Under the pieces are notes generated by a model that was not told where the DNA came from, did not search any database, and saw only the letters and a program-made list of their open reading frames with translations. This document shows, piece by piece, positions 34,802-44,645 of a stretch of 62,452 bases of DNA (the stretch's first letter is position 1; each line of letters begins with the position of its first letter). The DNA is from an uncultured Flavobacteriaceae bacterium. Its GTDB lineage: Bacteria; Bacteroidota; Bacteroidia; Flavobacteriales; Flavobacteriaceae. Location of the stretch: assembly GCA_938010765.1 (NCBI GenBank), contig CALLVX010000048.1, positions 1 through 62,452 of the forward strand, given 5' to 3'. The position numbers and the translations under genes are program-made.

Positions 34802-36545
34802 TGGGCTTTGCATCGGTGAGGGAAATTCCATCATCGATCAGATGGCCTACCTTGGGGTTTTGTTGTTTTACTAGTTCGAGATGCCGCGCAATTTCATCGG
34901 CAAACTCTCTATCCCCATTGCTTTTGGCGAGTTCATAAAGTTCTATGGGTAACAACCAATCATTGGGATAGGCGGTTTTTACCTCTTGAAATACCTTATT
35001 TCGGGAAATAGTCGTGTTAGTGCCTTCCCTGAATTCGCGCACTTGCTTGTAATATTGTTCCAATCGGAGTTGCTCCTTTGAGATTTCTGGTTTAATAGCG
35101 GTGGAATTGACTTCGTGGGTTACCAAATCAAAACTACTCACATCGGCAGGACCATTAAAGGCCGATACAATTTGTTCCCCGACGGCCATATTGTATAGCT
35201 GGTTTTTTGATTCGAACATTACCTTGTTTTTATGGGTTACTTTGCAATCTTTAAAGGTGATTAGAATGATTTCCCCTCGAAGGTTGCGCGTACCGGTAAT
35301 GATTTCCCCGCTTATTTTGATGTTTCCTTCGAATTCAAGTGAAATGGTTTGTCCTTCAAAAATATTATATGCCTTTAGGTCACGCGGCCCCATTGCTTCA
35401 ATGGCAAGATTAATTTCTTTAAGGCGCCCCAACGGAGACCCAAAACCATCATGGTGTTGTAGCGTGCTATGCCCTACAAGCTCTTTTTCGCGATAGGCCA
35501 GGGCGGTAGGTCCTTCCGTTTGAATAAATACGGGCTTACGGTCATGCGCGATGACCTTGGTGAAATTACCCGATATTTGAAGCCCCGTACTTAATTCTAT
35601 CGTCCCCAATTCCTGTGAATCGATTAATTTTTGAATGCCGCTTAATCCTCCTTTTCGCAGCGCCATTGTATTGGCGAATTCTTCCAGTACTTGACTAAGA
35701 AAGGCAAAATCGGGGGTGACGAACAATTGGGGTTGTGTTTTGGTGATGTCGAAGGGGGTGACCGCCGCTTCCAACGAATAGGGGATTTTCGTCACCTTGT
35801 CGGTCATGCACAAGGCACTTTCCCCAATAGAGGATAGCAATCCTGCCCCATAAATTTTAGGGCTGTCAACGGTGCCGATAAGGCCGTATTCAACCGTCCA
35901 CCAATGTAAGTTTCGAATTAGGGCCATCTCACTGGGCTCCCCCATATTCTTTTGTAATTCTTCGATATGTTGTTCGGCCTTTGTTACCTCATTTTTGGGT
36001 GTACCGCTGGCTTCTTTAATAATCGATAAATGACGTACCGCTTCATATAATTCAAAGTCTTTGGCACTTGAAATCGCTTTGCAACCGATCTCCCCGAAGC
36101 GACGTAGATATTCTGCATACTCAGGATTAGCAATGATAGGTGCATGCCCTGCTCCTTCATGAATAATATCGGGAGCGGGCGTATACTCGATATTTTCCAA
36201 CTGTCGAATGTCCGAGGCGATCACCAGTACATTGTAGGCCTGGAATTCCATAAAGGCCGCCGGAGGGATAAACCCGTCGACCGCAACGGCCGCCCATCCG
36301 ATTTCTTCCAAAATTCGGTTCATCCCATACATATTGGGAATATGATCGATAGAAATACCTGTTTTTTGAAGCCCGTTTAAATAGGAGGTATGGGCCACCT
36401 TGCTCAAATAGTCTACATTTTTTCGCATTACATACCGCCATACCGCTTGATCTATAGCGCTATAGTCCTCATAGGCCTGAGGTTTAATATACTGCAGCAA
36501 GTGTGTGGGAAGTTTATCGAGAATGGGATTGCTTTCGTACGACAT
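34791..36545 (-). CDS. phhA: Phenylalanine 4-monooxygenase (aromatic amino-acid hydroxylase)
   Basis: A 584-residue protein whose N-terminal half is the tetrahydropterin-dependent hydroxylase core. IIHEGAGHAPIIANPEYAEY supplies the two iron-binding His (129 and 134), and a Glu later in the fold completes the triad. LHWWTVEYGLIG and KIYGAGLLSSIGES are also typical. It converts Phe to Tyr using O2 and a pterin. The C-terminal part of about 250 residues has no obvious match beyond other Bacteroidota homologues, which are all longer than the roughly 270-residue proteobacterial PhhA. The 3' end overlaps the convergent peptidase gene by 11 bases. Confidence 0.92.
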   Translation of the reverse strand: MSYESNPILDKLPTHLLQYIKPQAYEDYSAIDQAVWRYVMRKNVDYLSKVAHTSYLNGLQKTGISIDHIPNMYGMNRILEEIGWAAVAVDGFIPPAAFMEFQAYNVLVIASDIRQLENIEYTPAPDIIHEGAGHAPIIANPEYAEYLRRFGEIGCKAISSAKDFELYEAVRHLSIIKEASGTPKNEVTKAEQHIEELQKNMGEPSEMALIRNLHWWTVEYGLIGTVDSPKIYGAGLLSSIGESALCMTDKVTKIPYSLEAAVTPFDITKTQPQLFVTPDFAFLSQVLEEFANTMALRKGGLSGIQKLIDSQELGTIELSTGLQISGNFTKVIAHDRKPVFIQTEGPTALAYREKELVGHSTLQHHDGFGSPLGRLKEINLAIEAMGPRDLKAYNIFEGQTISLEFEGNIKISGEIITGTRNLRGEIILITFKDCKVTHKNKVMFESKNQLYNMAVGEQIVSAFNGPADVSSFDLVTHEVNSTAIKPEISKEQLRLEQYYKQVREFREGTNTTISRNKVFQEVKTAYPNDWLLPIELYELAKSNGDREFADEIARHLELVKQQNPKVGHLIDDGISLTDAKPINV

Positions 36546-36577
36546 AAAAGAGACACGTTTTTAGGTGACTAAAGGTA

Positions 36578-36612
36578 CAAAAAAAGTCCCCTATCAGATG
36601 CAATAGGAGACT
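36578..36612 (-). terminator. Intrinsic terminator of the DUF4136 gene
   Basis: On the minus strand AGTCTCCTAT pairs with ATAGGGGACT, with one mismatch, around an eight-base loop. Seven or more T follow. It lies 32 bases past the DUF4136 stop and isolates that gene from phhA. Confidence 0.85.
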
Positions 36613-36643
36613 CGTGTTATACTGGTGTAAATTGTTGAATGTC

Positions 36644-37219
36644 TTAATTCGCGGCAACTGCATTTGGTGGGTACTGCTGTAGTATTTCCGCAACGAACTC
36701 ACGAATCCTCGCTTCTTTCTTATCAATATCGCTGGTATTGTGCAAGGTGCCCTGTCCTTTTCCCTGCCAAACCAATTCTTTGTTCTTGGCATCGATCAAA
36801 TCAATATAGAGCGAACCTTGGGTACTTGTGCTAACTTGAGTGCCGCCGCCCCAACCTGGACCCCAACCGCCCCAGCCAAAGCCGCCCCAGCCCCAACCGC
36901 CCCAACCCCAACCGAAGTTGTTATTGTTGTAGACGTTGACACGCTCTTGCTCTTTGGTGAAGATGCTCACTAAAATATCGGGATTTTCCGATTTCACGAA
37001 TCCTCTTGAACCCATTTCTACTTCAATGGCCTTTAAAATACGTTTCTTGTCCAAATCGGATATTTGGGCCTTGTCGATGCCCGTCTTATAAAACGCATAG
37101 GATTTGTATTCGGTGAAATTAGCTTCTCGATCATAGTCAGACAGTACCTTTACAGAGGTACAGGAGCTAAGAAACAAGACGAGAAGCATCGGTATCGCTA
37201 AAATTTTAGTTGCCTTCAT
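36644..37219 (-). CDS. DUF4136-domain lipoprotein with GWG-rich insert
   Basis: A 191-residue protein with a lipobox (LLVLFLSSC, Cys at about 20). The DUF4136 domain shows FTEYKSYAFYKTGIDKAQI, ILKAIEVEMGSRGFVKSENP, DILVSIFTKEQERVN and LYIDLIDAKNKELVWQGKGQ. An insert of repeated WGWGG and GGWGPGWGG lies at about 105-127. DUF4136 lipoproteins sit at the outer membrane; their function is unknown, though some are stress-related. It is monocistronic, with a clear terminator. Confidence 0.92.
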   Translation of the reverse strand: MKATKILAIPMLLVLFLSSCTSVKVLSDYDREANFTEYKSYAFYKTGIDKAQISDLDKKRILKAIEVEMGSRGFVKSENPDILVSIFTKEQERVNVYNNNNFGWGWGGWGWGGFGWGGWGPGWGGGTQVSTSTQGSLYIDLIDAKNKELVWQGKGQGTLHNTSDIDKKEARIREFVAEILQQYPPNAVAAN

Positions 37220-37298
37220 TTTTCATTTTTTTTTTGAGTTATCACACTAATTTTATTACTCAGAAGAACCTCAAGAATCATGCCGAAACCAAGGTTTT

Positions 37299-37484
<186 letters not shown>

Positions 37485-37723
37485 TTATAGCAAATAATCC
37501 TTGGTAAAGGGTGCTAAATAGGACCGTTCAACGAATAGTTTGCCTTTTCAAAATTAGCTCATTTGTGTTAATAACGACCAAAGTAGCCTTCTAAAACGTA
37601 CCTTTTATAGGGCTTTATAAGAATTTCGTCTGTTAGTTACAATTGTTGGAAACAAAATAGAGTTCTTGTCCAAAGAGCCTTTTTAACAATTATCTTTGAG
37701 AAAGGCCGTTTTAATCATGCATT

Positions 37724-38047
37724 ATGATACTAGTCTTTAAACATCTTTTCTATAGTAATTATGTCGGACTCTCGGTTTGGCCCTTTATTATCTTAAAAAG
37801 CGATGCGCTAAAAGATGATACTATCTTGATCAATCACGAGAAAATTCACCTGAAACAACAACTTGAATTGTTGGTCGTTCCCTTTTATCTTATTTATATT
37901 ACAGAATGGTTGCTTCGTTCGCTATACCATTTTGATTTTTACAAGGGCTATCAGAATATTAGTTTTGAGCGGGAAGCCTATTACAACGAACATAATCTAC
38001 AATATCCCGAACAGCGTACGGTTTTCAGCTTTATTAAATACCTTTAG
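37724..38047 (+). CDS. Small HExxH-containing membrane-associated protein
   Basis: A 107-residue ORF with a HEKIHLKQQLE motif near 38-48, the zinc-binding pattern of gluzincin-like minimal peptidases. Hydrophobic stretches are on both sides (YSNYVGLSVWPFIILK and ELLVVPFYLIYITEWLL). Conserved Tyr and Glu residues follow (FEREAYYNEHNLQYP). In flavobacteria such proteins are annotated only as hypothetical. Whether it is an active protease is unknown. The next gene starts 17 bases later, so the two may be co-transcribed. Confidence 0.75.
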   Translation: MILVFKHLFYSNYVGLSVWPFIILKSDALKDDTILINHEKIHLKQQLELLVVPFYLIYITEWLLRSLYHFDFYKGYQNISFEREAYYNEHNLQYPEQRTVFSFIKYL

Positions 38048-38064
38048 GCCCTATTTGCCTATAC

Positions 38065-38970
38065 GTGACGTCAGAAAATCAGCAGGTACTGCTCCCCATA
38101 CTATCTGAAAAAAAAATCACGCTTTGTCTAAAGCGCGAAGATTTGATACACCCCTTTATCTCCGGCAACAAATACCGCAAGCTAAAATACAACCTCGAAA
38201 CTGCCGAAAAGAAAGGGTTCAAAACCCTGCTGACCTTCGGAGGTGCCTACTCGAACCATATTGCGGCCACAGCCTATGCCGCACAGAAAAATGGGTTTAA
38301 AAGTATTGGTGTAATTCGCGGAGAAGAACTCCAAAATCAATGGGAAACGAATCCTACCCTGCAATTTGCCCATCGCTGCGGGATGCAACTTCAATTTGTT
38401 TCAAGAACGGCCTATCGTGAAAAGACCCAACCAGAATTCTTGGATGAACTTCGAGCGGTTTATGGCGATTTTTATCTCATTCCTGAAGGCGGTACAAATT
38501 TAGCCGCTGTTAAGGGGTGTGAAGAAATCATTACGGCAAAAGATACTGATTTTGACCTTGTTTGCGCTTGTGTGGGAACCGGCGGTACAATAGCTGGAAT
38601 TATAAAGGCTGCACATACGGGGCAACAGGTCCTAGGTTTTCCTGCGCTGAAAGGCGATTTTTTAAAAGAAGATATTCGTAGCTTTGTGGCGCGTGAAAAT
38701 TGGTCTTTGCAATCCGATTATCATTTTGGGGGCTATGCAAAGGTCGATGAACCGCTGATACGATTCATCAATGATTTTAAGCAGAAAACAGGAATTCCGT
38801 TAGATCCTGTTTATACAGGGAAGATGCTTTATGGAATTCTTGATTTGGTGAAAAAGGATTTTTTTGTCCCCAAAACTCGTATTCTGGCGATACATACAGG
38901 AGGGCTGCAAGGTATTACAGGGATGAATATCAAATTGAAAAAGAAAAAATTACCACAGATAAACCTATGA
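38065..38970 (+). CDS. PLP-dependent D-cysteine desulfhydrase / ACC deaminase-like enzyme
   Basis: A 301-residue fold-type II PLP enzyme. SGNKYRKLKYNLE near 31-43 carries the PLP lysine. TFGGAYSNHIAATAYAAQKN supplies substrate-contacting Ser and Asn, and ACVGTGGTIAGII binds the phosphate. The family includes 1-aminocyclopropane-1-carboxylate deaminase and D-cysteine desulfhydrase, and these cannot be told apart by eye. Translation begins at GTG (38065); no nearby ATG fits. Its last four bases (ATGA) overlap the next gene start, implying coupling. Confidence 0.85.
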   Translation: MTSENQQVLLPILSEKKITLCLKREDLIHPFISGNKYRKLKYNLETAEKKGFKTLLTFGGAYSNHIAATAYAAQKNGFKSIGVIRGEELQNQWETNPTLQFAHRCGMQLQFVSRTAYREKTQPEFLDELRAVYGDFYLIPEGGTNLAAVKGCEEIITAKDTDFDLVCACVGTGGTIAGIIKAAHTGQQVLGFPALKGDFLKEDIRSFVARENWSLQSDYHFGGYAKVDEPLIRFINDFKQKTGIPLDPVYTGKMLYGILDLVKKDFFVPKTRILAIHTGGLQGITGMNIKLKKKKLPQINL

Positions 38971-39815
38971 TCAAGAAAGGGGTGTTTTTTATCATTTTAG
39001 GGGTATTGCTAATTGGTTGTAAGGCCAAAAAACGTACTACCTATGCAAAAAAGAAATCGACAGAGAAAGTAACTTCTCGTGCTAAAACCAAACCGAAGGC
39101 TCCGAAATATGAGGACAATGGGTATTATTCATTGCCTGAAGATAATGGGGCTTTTGTGCGATTTACTATTAATTCGGTGGACGAATACATTGAAACCTTC
39201 TCAGAGATTGCCCAAATGGAAATGAAGGCCTATGGGATACCTGCGAGTATTACCTTGGCACAGGGGTTGCTAGAAAGCGGGCTTGGAAAAGGGGCGTTGG
39301 CTTTAAAGACCAATAACCATTTCGGAATTAAATGCCATAAGGGATGGGAAGGCGATCGCGACTACCATGACGATGACGAAAAAGGGGAGTGTTTTCGAAA
39401 ATACAACCACCCCATGTATTCGTTTCGCGACCATAGCATCTTTCTATCGAGCCGTTCGCGCTATGCCAGTTTGTTCGAACTTGATACGGACGATTACAAA
39501 CGATGGGCCAAAGGCCTGAAACAGGCGGGGTATGCTACCGATCGAAAATATCCACAAAAACTGATTGCCTTGATCGAACGGCACCGTTTGTATGATTACG
39601 ATCGGCCTATGGGGAAACGAGATGCTAGAGAAGCTAGTGTTGAAGATGCATCCGGTCTTATGATGTATACGGTAAAACAGGGCGATACGCTTTATTCTAT
39701 TTCTAGAAGATACCGCGTATCGGTCGCCGATTTAAAAGAATTGAACCGCATGGAAGGCACCACCCTATCTATCGGTCAAGAACTTACCATTCGCCCTTCT
39801 CGGGTCAACAAATAA
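38967..39815 (+). CDS. Glucosaminidase (GH73-type) lipoprotein with LysM domain
   Basis: A 282-residue protein with a lipoprotein signal (IILGVLLIGC) and a Lys/Thr-rich linker. It then has a glucosaminidase domain at about 70-210 (MEMKAYGIPASITLAQGLLE, SGLGKGALALKTNNHFGIKC, YSFRDHSIFLSSRSRYASLF). The Glu in LLESG is the expected catalytic acid. A C-terminal LysM follows (YTVKQGDTLYSISRRYRVSV, LNRMEG, LSIGQELTI). It should cut peptidoglycan glycan strands in the periplasm. It overlaps the upstream PLP enzyme by 4 bases and is followed 12 bases later by hemL. Confidence 0.93.
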   Translation: MIKKGVFFIILGVLLIGCKAKKRTTYAKKKSTEKVTSRAKTKPKAPKYEDNGYYSLPEDNGAFVRFTINSVDEYIETFSEIAQMEMKAYGIPASITLAQGLLESGLGKGALALKTNNHFGIKCHKGWEGDRDYHDDDEKGECFRKYNHPMYSFRDHSIFLSSRSRYASLFELDTDDYKRWAKGLKQAGYATDRKYPQKLIALIERHRLYDYDRPMGKRDAREASVEDASGLMMYTVKQGDTLYSISRRYRVSVADLKELNRMEGTTLSIGQELTIRPSRVNK

Positions 39816-39827
39816 TCAAAGAACAGA

Positions 39828-41108
39828 ATGATCTATCAACGAAGTAGTGCGCTCTTTGCCGAAGCAAAACAGTACATTCCCGGAGGCGTGAATTCTCCCG
39901 TACGCGCATTCAAGGCCGTAGGCGGAGACCCCATTTTTGTAAAAGAGGCCAAAGGTGCCTATTTGTACGATGAGGACGGCAATCGATTGATCGATTATAT
40001 TGCGTCTTGGGGTCCTATGATTCTAGGGCACGCATACGAACCCGTAGTGAATGCAGTAATAGAAAAAGCCAAGAAGGGAACGTCTTTTGGGATGCCTACA
40101 GAAATTGAGACCCAGCTGGCGAAACTGGCAGTTTCTATGGTGCCGAATATAGACCAAATCCGCTTTGTAAATAGCGGTACGGAAGCCTGTATGAGTGCTG
40201 TGCGTTTGGCACGTGGTTATACGGGGAAAGACAAGATCGTTAAGTTTGCCGGTTGCTACCATGGCCATTCCGATTCATTTTTGATACAGGCGGGCAGTGG
40301 GGCCGTAACCTTTGGGAGCCCCAACAGTCCGGGTGTTACCCAAGGTACTGCCAAGGATACCCTGTTGGCCGAGTACAACGATTTAGAAGGGGTGCGAACA
40401 CTCGTGAAGGCCAATAAGGGCGAAATAGCGGCCGTTATCATAGAACCTATAGCGGGCAATATGGGCTGTATTATCCCGAAGGAGGAATTCATCAACGGCT
40501 TGCGTACTATTTGTACCGAGGAAAACATATTACTCATTTTCGATGAGGTGATGACCGGCTTCCGCTTGGGAAAAGGTGGGGCACAGGAGGCCTTGAATAT
40601 CGATGCCGATATTGTGACCTTCGGAAAAGTGATCGGGGGCGGACTCCCGGTTGGTGCTTTTGCCGCGAAACAGGAGATCATGAGTCATTTGGCACCAGAA
40701 GGCCCAGTATATCAAGCAGGGACTCTAAGTGGCAATCCCTTGGCGATGAGCGCCGGTTTGGCAATGCTCACAGAACTGAACGAACGGCCCGAGATTTTTG
40801 AAAGCTTGGCAAAAAAAACCGAGTACCTTCATGAAGGTCTTGATGGGGTACTTCAAAAAAAGGGAATCCCATATCAGATCAACCGTTATGGTAGTATGAT
40901 CTCGGTACATTTTACCGAACAGGCGGTGGTAGACTTTAAATCCTCGGCAAGTGGGAATAACGATACATTCAAACGCTATTTTCATGGCATGTTGAACAAG
41001 GGTATTTACATGCCTCCAAGCGCTTTTGAAAGCTACTTTTTAAACAACGCCCTATCGTATGCAGATTTGGATGAGACGATTACAGCTTTGGATGGGTTGG
41101 TGCTGTAA
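39828..41108 (+). CDS. hemL: Glutamate-1-semialdehyde 2,1-aminomutase
   Basis: A 426-residue class III aminotransferase with [19 protein letters not shown] at the N-terminus, [20 protein letters not shown] for PLP binding, [20 protein letters not shown], and [20 protein letters not shown] holding the Schiff-base lysine. It makes 5-aminolevulinate in the C5 haem pathway. It is the last gene of a compact plus-strand cluster beginning at 37724. The product is well supported by length and motifs. Confidence 0.96.
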   Translation: MIYQRSSALFAEAKQYIPGGVNSPVRAFKAVGGDPIFVKEAKGAYLYDEDGNRLIDYIASWGPMILGHAYEPVVNAVIEKAKKGTSFGMPTEIETQLAKLAVSMVPNIDQIRFVNSGTEACMSAVRLARGYTGKDKIVKFAGCYHGHSDSFLIQAGSGAVTFGSPNSPGVTQGTAKDTLLAEYNDLEGVRTLVKANKGEIAAVIIEPIAGNMGCIIPKEEFINGLRTICTEENILLIFDEVMTGFRLGKGGAQEALNIDADIVTFGKVIGGGLPVGAFAAKQEIMSHLAPEGPVYQAGTLSGNPLAMSAGLAMLTELNERPEIFESLAKKTEYLHEGLDGVLQKKGIPYQINRYGSMISVHFTEQAVVDFKSSASGNNDTFKRYFHGMLNKGIYMPPSAFESYFLNNALSYADLDETITALDGLVL

Positions 41109-41230
41109 GCATTTATTGAATAGCGTTTGAAAGGATCGGGTGTTTGAATTTTTTAATTTTAATCGGGGCATAAACGTGAAATCTGATTTCCCTCAATTTT
41201 TATAGTAACCATATCCAATTGCAGGTTCAA

Positions 41231-42706
41231 CTAACTGAATTGGGCAGTCAACTTAGAGACAACATCTTCTATTACCTTGTTTTTATTTGCCTTTTCTAAG
41301 ATTTTAGGTGCGACTATGCGTTCTTTGCAATCGGCAATGGCGCAGCGTTCGCAGGTAATGCCAACCATTTGTTTTTTAATTTTGGCATCTCCTAAAAAAG
41401 CTATTTTCTTTTTTAATTGCTTATTAATGAGTAAACCAATACTAACGCTTCTAAACTGATTCTTCTTAAAAGGATCCTTTGTTGCAGAAGAGAATACTAA
41501 ATACGATACATTGTCATCAGGATATTGCGAAATCTGTAAATCAAATACATGATCTTTTTTGCTTTTGGCAATCTCTTCCAATGCCTTTAATGAAACCCAT
41601 CTTCTACAATAATGTTCATTGGTTTCATTGCCATGGGGCGACTGTTGATTTGGTAAATGCAATTCCTTGGTTAGGTAATAGTTGGCACTTCCCAAAGTAT
41701 AGGTAAATCGTAAAAAGAATAGGTTTTGAATATTAAAATCTTTGGACAGTAGGTTTGTCAAACGTTGGTAAAAGGTTTCTGGTGAGGCTTTGAAAAAGGA
41801 AAAAATCTTTATAAACGCAACCTTGTCAAAGGTGTCTTTTTTAATAAGTGATGAAAATTCATTTACCAGTGCCGCTCTGGGGAGCAATAATGCCCCAGCA
41901 AAATAAGAAGCGTAAAAATTATTGAGCACCTGTTCAAAATTTTCAAATTTTATCCATGAAAATGTGTACAAACGTTGATTAAAAGCCAAATAGTTATAAC
42001 CAATTTCTTTGGCGTATATAAAAATGCGTTGGGCCTCATCTATATCGCTTGCGAGCAATAATGTTTTTGTTTTGGGAACAAAAACTGATCGTAAATCGTA
42101 GAGCTCTTTGTGTTTTTTTAAATCACTCGTATTTATTTTGTACCCATATTCTTCGACCAGAATCTCTTCTAGTTCTTTTGAGGATACAGGCCTATTTAAA
42201 TCTACGTGGTAAGCCTTGCAGAATTTAACCACTTGCTGCTCCAAATCGTCAAAGTAGTTATAATTAGATTGCTGATACGAGCGCAAAGAGGAAAGGTAAA
42301 AACTTTCTCGGTTGAAATTATAATGTTTTGCTACTTCAATTATTGTTGTAATAAAAGCATTGACCTTGTCGGGAGCGTTTGCAATAATATCAATAAGATT
42401 GCTCTCTTTTATTCCAAATAGCTCAAGCGGAATTTCCTTAAGGATCTTGGATTGTAAAATCTCCCCAATAGGTGCTAGCTTTTTATCAAGCTTTAATGAA
42501 ACGAGATGATCGTAAGGCACATCTAATTTCTCGGAAAGCAAAACGATTTTATCTGTTTTTGGATACTTTTTTCCTTTCTCAATCTCATTTAAATACGATT
42601 TTGACAAACCTGAAAGCTTAGACAGCCCAAATAGGGAAAGGTTTTTGTCGGTTCGTATCTGTTTGATTTTTAGACCAAAAATTAATTTAATGTATTCTTC
42701 TTCCAT
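41231..42706 (-). CDS. XRE/ScfR-family transcriptional regulator of the glyoxylate-shunt genes
   Basis: A 491-residue protein. An N-terminal helix-turn-helix lies at about 8-62 (IRTDKNLSLFGLSKLSGLSK, SYLNEIEKGKKYPKTDKIV). The middle holds an IrrE/ImmA-like region (FEQVLNNFYASYFAGALLLP). The C-terminal domain carries ERCAIADCKERIVAP with spaced cysteines. This is the ScfR (short-chain fatty acyl-CoA regulator) architecture, as in RamB of actinobacteria, which controls aceA and aceB. It is divergent from aceB, with a perfect 14-bp palindrome in the shared promoter region. The ligand is unknown but probably a central-metabolism acyl-CoA. Confidence 0.9.
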   Translation of the reverse strand: MEEEYIKLIFGLKIKQIRTDKNLSLFGLSKLSGLSKSYLNEIEKGKKYPKTDKIVLLSEKLDVPYDHLVSLKLDKKLAPIGEILQSKILKEIPLELFGIKESNLIDIIANAPDKVNAFITTIIEVAKHYNFNRESFYLSSLRSYQQSNYNYFDDLEQQVVKFCKAYHVDLNRPVSSKELEEILVEEYGYKINTSDLKKHKELYDLRSVFVPKTKTLLLASDIDEAQRIFIYAKEIGYNYLAFNQRLYTFSWIKFENFEQVLNNFYASYFAGALLLPRAALVNEFSSLIKKDTFDKVAFIKIFSFFKASPETFYQRLTNLLSKDFNIQNLFFLRFTYTLGSANYYLTKELHLPNQQSPHGNETNEHYCRRWVSLKALEEIAKSKKDHVFDLQISQYPDDNVSYLVFSSATKDPFKKNQFRSVSIGLLINKQLKKKIAFLGDAKIKKQMVGITCERCAIADCKERIVAPKILEKANKNKVIEDVVSKLTAQFS

Positions 42707-42768
42707 AATGCTTGATCAAAGATAGTGATTTATGCGAAAAGCTTATTTTTTGTGTTTTTAATATATTT

Positions 42769-42782
42769 AGCGAACGTTCGCT
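42769..42782. promoter_or_regulatory. Palindromic operator candidate between scfR-like gene and aceB
   Basis: AGCGAACGTTCGCT is a perfect 14-bp palindrome placed 49 bases before the aceB start and 63 bases before the regulator start. A related GCGAAAAGC half-site lies about 30 bases to the left. Its position suits control of both divergent genes, probably by the ScfR-like protein. Confidence 0.6.
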
Positions 42783-42830
42783 TTTTTTATCGAATCTTTT
42801 TTTATACTATTGTACTATAATTAATTCAAT

Positions 42831-44432
42831 ATGGAAAATAGCGAAACACTTTTTCGAACTAGATACCGCTTCAGTAAAGAGGTATTGAACACCTATCCCA
42901 AGGTGTTGACCGAAGATGCAATGGCTTTCTTAAACGCATTGCAACAAAAATTTAATGAAGGAAGATTAGACCTTCTAAAGAGAAGAAAAGGTCAGCAAGC
43001 CTTTTTTGACGATGGAAAGTTCCCAGAGTTTCCAAAGGAAACAAAAACGATTCGGCAATCTGATTGGAGGGCTGCACCTATCCCTCATGATTTGTTGGAT
43101 CGCCGCGTGGAGATTACAGGGCCGGTTGATCGTAAAATGGTCATCAATGCCTTGAATTCGGGTGCAAAAACCTTTATGGCCGATTTAGAGGATAGCAATG
43201 CACCTTCTTGGTCGAATTGCTTGGAAGGGCAGCAGAATTTAATCGATGCCAATAAGAGAGCTATTGATTTCTTTGATGTGAACAAAAATAAGGAGTACGC
43301 GTTAAATGAAAAGACAGCGGTATTATTGATACGACCAAGAGGGCTTCATTTAAATGAAAAAAACCTCCTGGTTGACGGAGTTGAAATGTCGGCAAGTTTG
43401 TTTGATTTTGGGCTTTATGTATTTCACAATACCAAAACATTGATGGCGAATAACACCGCACCCTATTTCTACCTTCCAAAATTGGAACACTATCTAGAGG
43501 CTCGCTGGTGGAACGAAGTTTTTGAATTTGCACAAGACTACCTGGATGTACCTTCGGGAACTTTCAAAACTACTGTACTTATCGAGACCATTACAGCCAG
43601 CCATCAATTGGATGAGATTATCTATGAGCTTAAAGACCATATTGTTGGTTTAAACTGTGGCCGTTGGGACTATATATTTTCTTATATCAAAAAGTTTAGA
43701 AACCACCCTAATTTTTTGGTTCCCAATCGTGATCAAGTGACTATGACTTCCCCATTTATGGATGCCTACTCCAAATTGGTGATTCAACGTTGTCATAAAA
43801 GAGGTATTCACGCAATAGGGGGGATGGCGGCGCAAATTCCAATTAAGAATAATACCTCGGCCAATGAAGCCGCAATGGAAAAGGTACGATTGGATAAAGA
43901 AAGAGAGGTTCAAAATGGCCATGATGGCACTTGGGTAGCACACCCGGCACTGGTAGGGATTGCTATGAATGAATTTAACAAACACATGTCAACCCCTAAT
44001 CAATTACATATTACACGGGATGATATATCAATAACCCCAGATGAATTGGTGGCCCTTCCCAAAGGAACCATTACAGAAGCAGGGGTTCGTAAAAACATAA
44101 ATGTCGGGATTCTTTATTTAGAGGCTTGGCTTCAGGGTAATGGTGCAGTTGCATTATATCACTTAATGGAGGATGCCGCAACCGCAGAAATTTCTAGAAC
44201 ACAAATTTGGCATTGGTTGAACAAAGAGGTGATCTTTGAAGATAAGCGGATATTTAATTACGCGCTCTTCGCTCAAATCTTTGATGATGAAGTGGAAAAA
44301 ATCGTTACCGAAGTTGGGGAGAATAAAATTAGGGAGACACAATTCGAAAGAGCCTTTGGCTTGTTTAAAGAATTGGTGCTGTCGAACAATTTTGAAGAGT
44401 TTCTGACAATTCCTGCATATAAGTACCTGTAA
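42831..44432 (+). CDS. aceB: Malate synthase A
   Basis: A 533-residue malate synthase of the A type. Landmarks are RRVEITGPVDRKMVINALNS, FMADLEDSNAPSW, HIVGLNCGRWDYIFSYIKKF, and VGILYLEAWLQGNGAVALYH with MEDAATAEISRTQIWHW. It condenses glyoxylate with acetyl-CoA to malate, completing the glyoxylate shunt. It is divergent from its likely regulator and followed by aceA after a 327-base spacer containing hairpins and a short ORF. Length and motifs are standard. Confidence 0.96.
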   Translation: MENSETLFRTRYRFSKEVLNTYPKVLTEDAMAFLNALQQKFNEGRLDLLKRRKGQQAFFDDGKFPEFPKETKTIRQSDWRAAPIPHDLLDRRVEITGPVDRKMVINALNSGAKTFMADLEDSNAPSWSNCLEGQQNLIDANKRAIDFFDVNKNKEYALNEKTAVLLIRPRGLHLNEKNLLVDGVEMSASLFDFGLYVFHNTKTLMANNTAPYFYLPKLEHYLEARWWNEVFEFAQDYLDVPSGTFKTTVLIETITASHQLDEIIYELKDHIVGLNCGRWDYIFSYIKKFRNHPNFLVPNRDQVTMTSPFMDAYSKLVIQRCHKRGIHAIGGMAAQIPIKNNTSANEAAMEKVRLDKEREVQNGHDGTWVAHPALVGIAMNEFNKHMSTPNQLHITRDDISITPDELVALPKGTITEAGVRKNINVGILYLEAWLQGNGAVALYHLMEDAATAEISRTQIWHWLNKEVIFEDKRIFNYALFAQIFDDEVEKIVTEVGENKIRETQFERAFGLFKELVLSNNFEEFLTIPAYKYL

Positions 44433-44436
44433 AAAA

Positions 44437-44473
44437 GAATCCCGCAGATGCAGCAACATCTATAACGGGATTC
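44437..44473 (-). terminator. Strong hairpin at the 3' end of aceB, terminator-like on the minus strand
   Basis: GAATCCCG (44437-44444) pairs with CGGGATTC (44466-44473), with an inner AGATG/CATCT stem. Six A precede it on the plus strand, so on the minus strand it ends with a T-run and reads as a standard terminator. On the plus strand it has no U-tract and could instead protect the aceB 3' end. No minus-strand gene feeds into it. Confidence 0.6.
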
Positions 44474-44501
44474 AAACTATTAATTCATAAAAATCGAAAG
44501 T

Positions 44502-44636
44502 ATGAAATCTCTAGTAAAAACTCAAGCATTAGTTACTAATTGGGCCATCAATAATACGTATCCCTGCAATGGGTCTAAAAAACCAAAGAATCTAAATAAG
44601 GACGCCAAAACCTTAGTTGATAATCGAGATTTATAA
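44502..44636 (+). CDS. Short ORF of 44 residues between aceB and aceA
   Basis: Starts MKSLVKTQALVTNWAINN, has one Cys (TYPCNGSKKP), and ends KTLVDNRDL. It has no signal peptide or known motif. It sits between a hairpin (44437-44473) and another inverted repeat (44646-44668). It could be a small protein or a leader ORF affecting aceA expression. Codon composition is not decisive, so this is a weak call. Confidence 0.3.
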   Translation: MKSLVKTQALVTNWAINNTYPCNGSKKPKNLNKDAKTLVDNRDL

Positions 44637-44645
44637 TGCTCCGCC

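Noticed and set aside
42707..42830. Riboswitch in the regulator-aceB spacer
   Set aside because: Apart from the 14-bp palindrome no conserved aptamer-like structure was seen, and the spacer is too short on both sides.
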